Source: DALYDD01 sp046049705 (GTDB lineage: Bacteria > Patescibacteriota > Minisyncoccia > Phycocordibacterales > CAIZLB01). Taken from it: a stretch of DNA of 5,577 nucleotides. The notes beneath the pieces are model-generated. The model was not told the DNA's origin. It saw nothing but the letters and a program-made list of their open reading frames with translations, and did no database searches. Positions 3,575-5,577 of the stretch are shown one piece after another. Each line of letters starts with the position of its first letter. Within the stretch, counting starts at the first letter, position 1. Both the position numbers and the translations under genes were made by a program. The stretch is taken from the NCBI GenBank assembly GCA_046049705.1, contig JBJOQZ010000056.1:1-5577 (forward strand), in the 5' to 3' direction.

Positions 3575-5446
3575 ATGAATGTCTATCGTCGCTTTCTTCA
3601 TATATTAAAGCAAAGAGGCGAGGATCTTGTCTTATTTGAAATCACAATGCGCGCGATCGGAATTCTGGTCGGCGCTTTTGTGTCTATTTCTATCCCGCAT
3701 ATTATCAAGATAAATCTTGAATCACTCGCGGGTGTACCCATTTTCAACCCTCAAAATATTTTCTTTATTTGTGTATTGGCAATTTCAATTACTGTGCTGT
3801 TATATCTTGCACTTCTCGAAATTGTCGGGCTGTGCCATATTGCTCATTCGATTCAAAGGCATGATAGGCCAAGTATTGTGGCTACAATACGTTTTTCTGC
3901 TAAAAAAGCATTGCATATTGTGCATGCATATGGACTCACTGGAGTATTACTTGTATTTATTGGGGTAATTATCTTTCCGATACTCAATATCAATCCAAGA
4001 TTATTCCAGATATTTGATCTACCTCTCTCACTGTATAAAGAAAGTGCATTTCCAGATATTGCAGGTACGGTACGAACTGTATTTTATATTACACTTGGAT
4101 ATGTAGGCTTTAGATCGATATTCTCTTTCCATATCTTTGCTTCAAAGCAACATTCATTATTTAAAAGTGTTAAAGAATCATGGGCGCTCACGAAATTACA
4201 TAAAAAACCACATGAAGTATTAGCATGGGGAGTTTTTGTGCCAATCATCGTCACAGTCGGATTATTTTTATTCTCAGTTATCTTGTTTTTTATTGGGATT
4301 GGACTTATAAACACTCTGGTCAATATACTGTTTTCAGTATTTCCACAACATATCTCTCTCATGCTCTATGCCAGTTGGGTCTATGTTATTACCGCTGTCC
4401 TCTCAGTCCTTATTGCACCTGTCTCAATTACTACAATCTGTGCATATGTAGAAGTGCGGATGCCGAGAGTATTAGGTAGAGATTCATCGCATATCCTCGA
4501 GCGTCTTCCACATCACCTCGCCGGATGGAAAGTGCTCCATAAAAAGAAAAATATCCTTATTGGAGGTCTATTGGCATTTATTATCTTTGCACTTGTTGCC
4601 CAATACAATATCCAAGTGTTTGCACCCATTGAACAGCCGCCACAAATTATCTCGCATCGTGGAATTGATAGAGACGAAAATACAATCAAAGGATTCACTA
4701 TGGCACTTGAGCAAGGTGCAGAAGGGATTGAGACCGATATTCAAAGACTAAAGGATGGGACACTTGTTGTGTTCCATGATGATTCACTCGATAGGTTATA
4801 CGATATCGACATGCGTCTTCGTGATGTGGATCGTGATGATCTACAAAAGTTACAGGTGGACATAGTGTTTGCTGACGAAGTGATTGATCTCATTGTAAAA
4901 AACAAGAAAGATTCACTTCGTGAAAAACGTCAATGTGCTACATGGTTACTGGAAATAAAATCATATGAAGGTTCTATGGCAGTAGTTCAAATGGGAAGTA
5001 CCTTATTTGAAATATTAAAACAAAAAAACATACTTGATTGTGTTTTTGTTGGCTCATTTGATCAACAAGCAATTAGCGATTTGGAAATAATGTATCCAGA
5101 ATTACAAACAAATATGTATTTGATTGGTCAACCTGAACATGTACATACAACAAAGACAGTAGATGCCTATACAATCGAACATACAAGTATAGAGTCTATT
5201 AAGCCAAACCTTCCATCGGGTGCTTTGTTTTTTGCCTGGACAGTAAATGCTTTATCGGACATGAAAAGAGTTTCTGCGCTTGGGGTACAGGGAATTATCA
5301 CTGATAGAATCGATGTATTGCAGACCTATATCCTACAGAGTTTTAAGCAGGATAAAGAAGGGAGGGGGGTGGTACGTATTTTTGGAAAATGGTTCATCAT
5401 CGACCTTAGCACACTATGGAAATTCAATATCCGATATACACTTTAA
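3575..5446 (+). CDS. Membrane-anchored glycerophosphodiester phosphodiesterase (GDPD)
   Basis: This 623-residue protein joins an N-terminal membrane domain (about residues 20-350, seven or eight hydrophobic segments) to a C-terminal GDPD catalytic domain (about 357-585). This order is the known architecture of membrane GDPDs, which hydrolyse glycerophosphodiesters from lipids or related polymers to glycerol-3-phosphate and an alcohol. The catalytic set is complete: HRG (H361, R362), EN (E368, N369), ETD (E386, D388), FHD (H401), EIK (E460, K462), WTVN (W555, N558) and GIITD (573-577). H361 and H401 are the expected acid/base pair and E386/D388 metal ligands. The last membrane segment (about 327-345) just before the domain would anchor it; which side it faces is not certain. 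The section between H401 and E460 is divergent and lacks a clear IPTLEE-type motif. A tail of about 40 residues follows the domain. The gene follows doxX by 2 nt without a Shine-Dalgarno sequence. Confidence 0.93.
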   Translation: MNVYRRFLHILKQRGEDLVLFEITMRAIGILVGAFVSISIPHIIKINLESLAGVPIFNPQNIFFICVLAISITVLLYLALLEIVGLCHIAHSIQRHDRPSIVATIRFSAKKALHIVHAYGLTGVLLVFIGVIIFPILNINPRLFQIFDLPLSLYKESAFPDIAGTVRTVFYITLGYVGFRSIFSFHIFASKQHSLFKSVKESWALTKLHKKPHEVLAWGVFVPIIVTVGLFLFSVILFFIGIGLINTLVNILFSVFPQHISLMLYASWVYVITAVLSVLIAPVSITTICAYVEVRMPRVLGRDSSHILERLPHHLAGWKVLHKKKNILIGGLLAFIIFALVAQYNIQVFAPIEQPPQIISHRGIDRDENTIKGFTMALEQGAEGIETDIQRLKDGTLVVFHDDSLDRLYDIDMRLRDVDRDDLQKLQVDIVFADEVIDLIVKNKKDSLREKRQCATWLLEIKSYEGSMAVVQMGSTLFEILKQKNILDCVFVGSFDQQAISDLEIMYPELQTNMYLIGQPEHVHTTKTVDAYTIEHTSIESIKPNLPSGALFFAWTVNALSDMKRVSALGVQGIITDRIDVLQTYILQSFKQDKEGRGVVRIFGKWFIIDLSTLWKFNIRYTL

Positions 5447-5455
5447 TGATATAAT
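5447..5455 (+). promoter_or_regulatory. Extended -10 promoter of the HPF gene
   Basis: TGATATAAT combines a TG motif with a perfect TATAAT, starting one base after the GDPD stop codon. Transcription would begin at about 5462, about 24 nt before the ATG at 5486. No clear -35 box is present. No terminator is visible between the GDPD gene and this point, so read-through is also possible. Confidence 0.6.
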
Positions 5456-5485
5456 GTATGTATTATAAGTTTAGTGATACAAACC

Positions 5486-5577
5486 ATGAATATCATCATC
5501 AAAGGTTCGCAAATTGAAATCACTGAGGCAATACAAGTATATTTAGAAAAAAAGCTTGAAGGGCTCTCAAAATTTCT
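5486..5577 (+). CDS. hpf: Ribosome hibernation promoting factor / RaiA family, 3'-truncated
   Basis: Only the first 30 codons and two further bases are present; the frame is open at the window end. The N-terminus MNIIIKGSQIEITEAIQVYL followed by EKKLEGLSKF matches the first beta strand and first alpha helix of the HPF/YfiA (RaiA) family: a short strand, the 'I-x-I-T-x-A-I' turn, and an amphipathic helix with KKLEGLSKF. Family members bind the 30S subunit in the mRNA/tRNA channel and keep ribosomes inactive, often as dimers, in stationary phase. Whether this is a short or long (dimerising) form cannot be told because the C-terminus is missing. The ATG at 5486 gives the standard N-terminus; no Shine-Dalgarno sequence precedes it. 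Its own extended -10 promoter lies between it and the GDPD gene. Confidence 0.85.
   Translation, partial: MNIIIKGSQIEITEAIQVYLEKKLEGLSKF

Noticed and set aside
3056..3601. 181-codon and 139-codon minus-strand frames opposite doxX
   Set aside because: They are complements of the doxX coding sequence; DoxX motifs are clear on the plus strand and the minus frames lack recognisable content.
1..5577. CRISPR array, insertion sequence or long inverted repeats
   Set aside because: No regularly spaced repeats, transposase motifs or terminal inverted repeats were seen by eye.

Overview
The window is an AT-rich bacterial stretch with every gene on the + strand. Both ends are cut: the first gene lacks its 5' part and the last lacks its 3' part. 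The mix of short compact genes, small gaps, an RRM RNA-binding protein and start codons without Shine-Dalgarno sequences suggests an uncultivated small-genome lineage such as the Patescibacteria (candidate phyla radiation). That is an inference; no marker gene here settles the taxonomy.

Layout. (1) 1-939: the C-terminal half of a P-type cation ATPase of the Ca2+-pump type. (2) 958-1386: a histidine-triad (HIT) hydrolase whose extended -10 promoter overlaps the ATPase stop, so its mRNA may be nearly leaderless. (3) 1421-2402: a self-contained unit with a consensus -35 box, a leader containing a strong hairpin, a 258-residue protein of no family I recognise (1558-2334), a T-arm-like stem-loop and a strong intrinsic terminator. 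It is clearly more GC-rich (about 57-58% in two lines I counted) than the AT-rich genes around it. (4) 2403-2652: an AT-rich spacer, then a promoter and a leader of about 160 nt that can fold into a three-way junction. (5) 2653-3030: an RRM protein with an RGG/glycine-rich tail, followed by a terminator. (6) 3127-5446: a promoter, a DoxX-family membrane protein, and 2 nt later a large membrane-anchored glycerophosphodiester phosphodiesterase, probably one operon. (7) 5447-5577: an extended -10 promoter and the first 30 codons of a ribosome hibernation factor (HPF/RaiA family).

The neighbours do not form one obvious pathway. Themes are envelope and ion homeostasis (ATPase, DoxX, GDPD) and RNA or ribosome stress physiology (RRM protein, HPF). 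The most unusual content is the GC-rich orphan gene with its own control signals, and the structured leader of the RRM gene.
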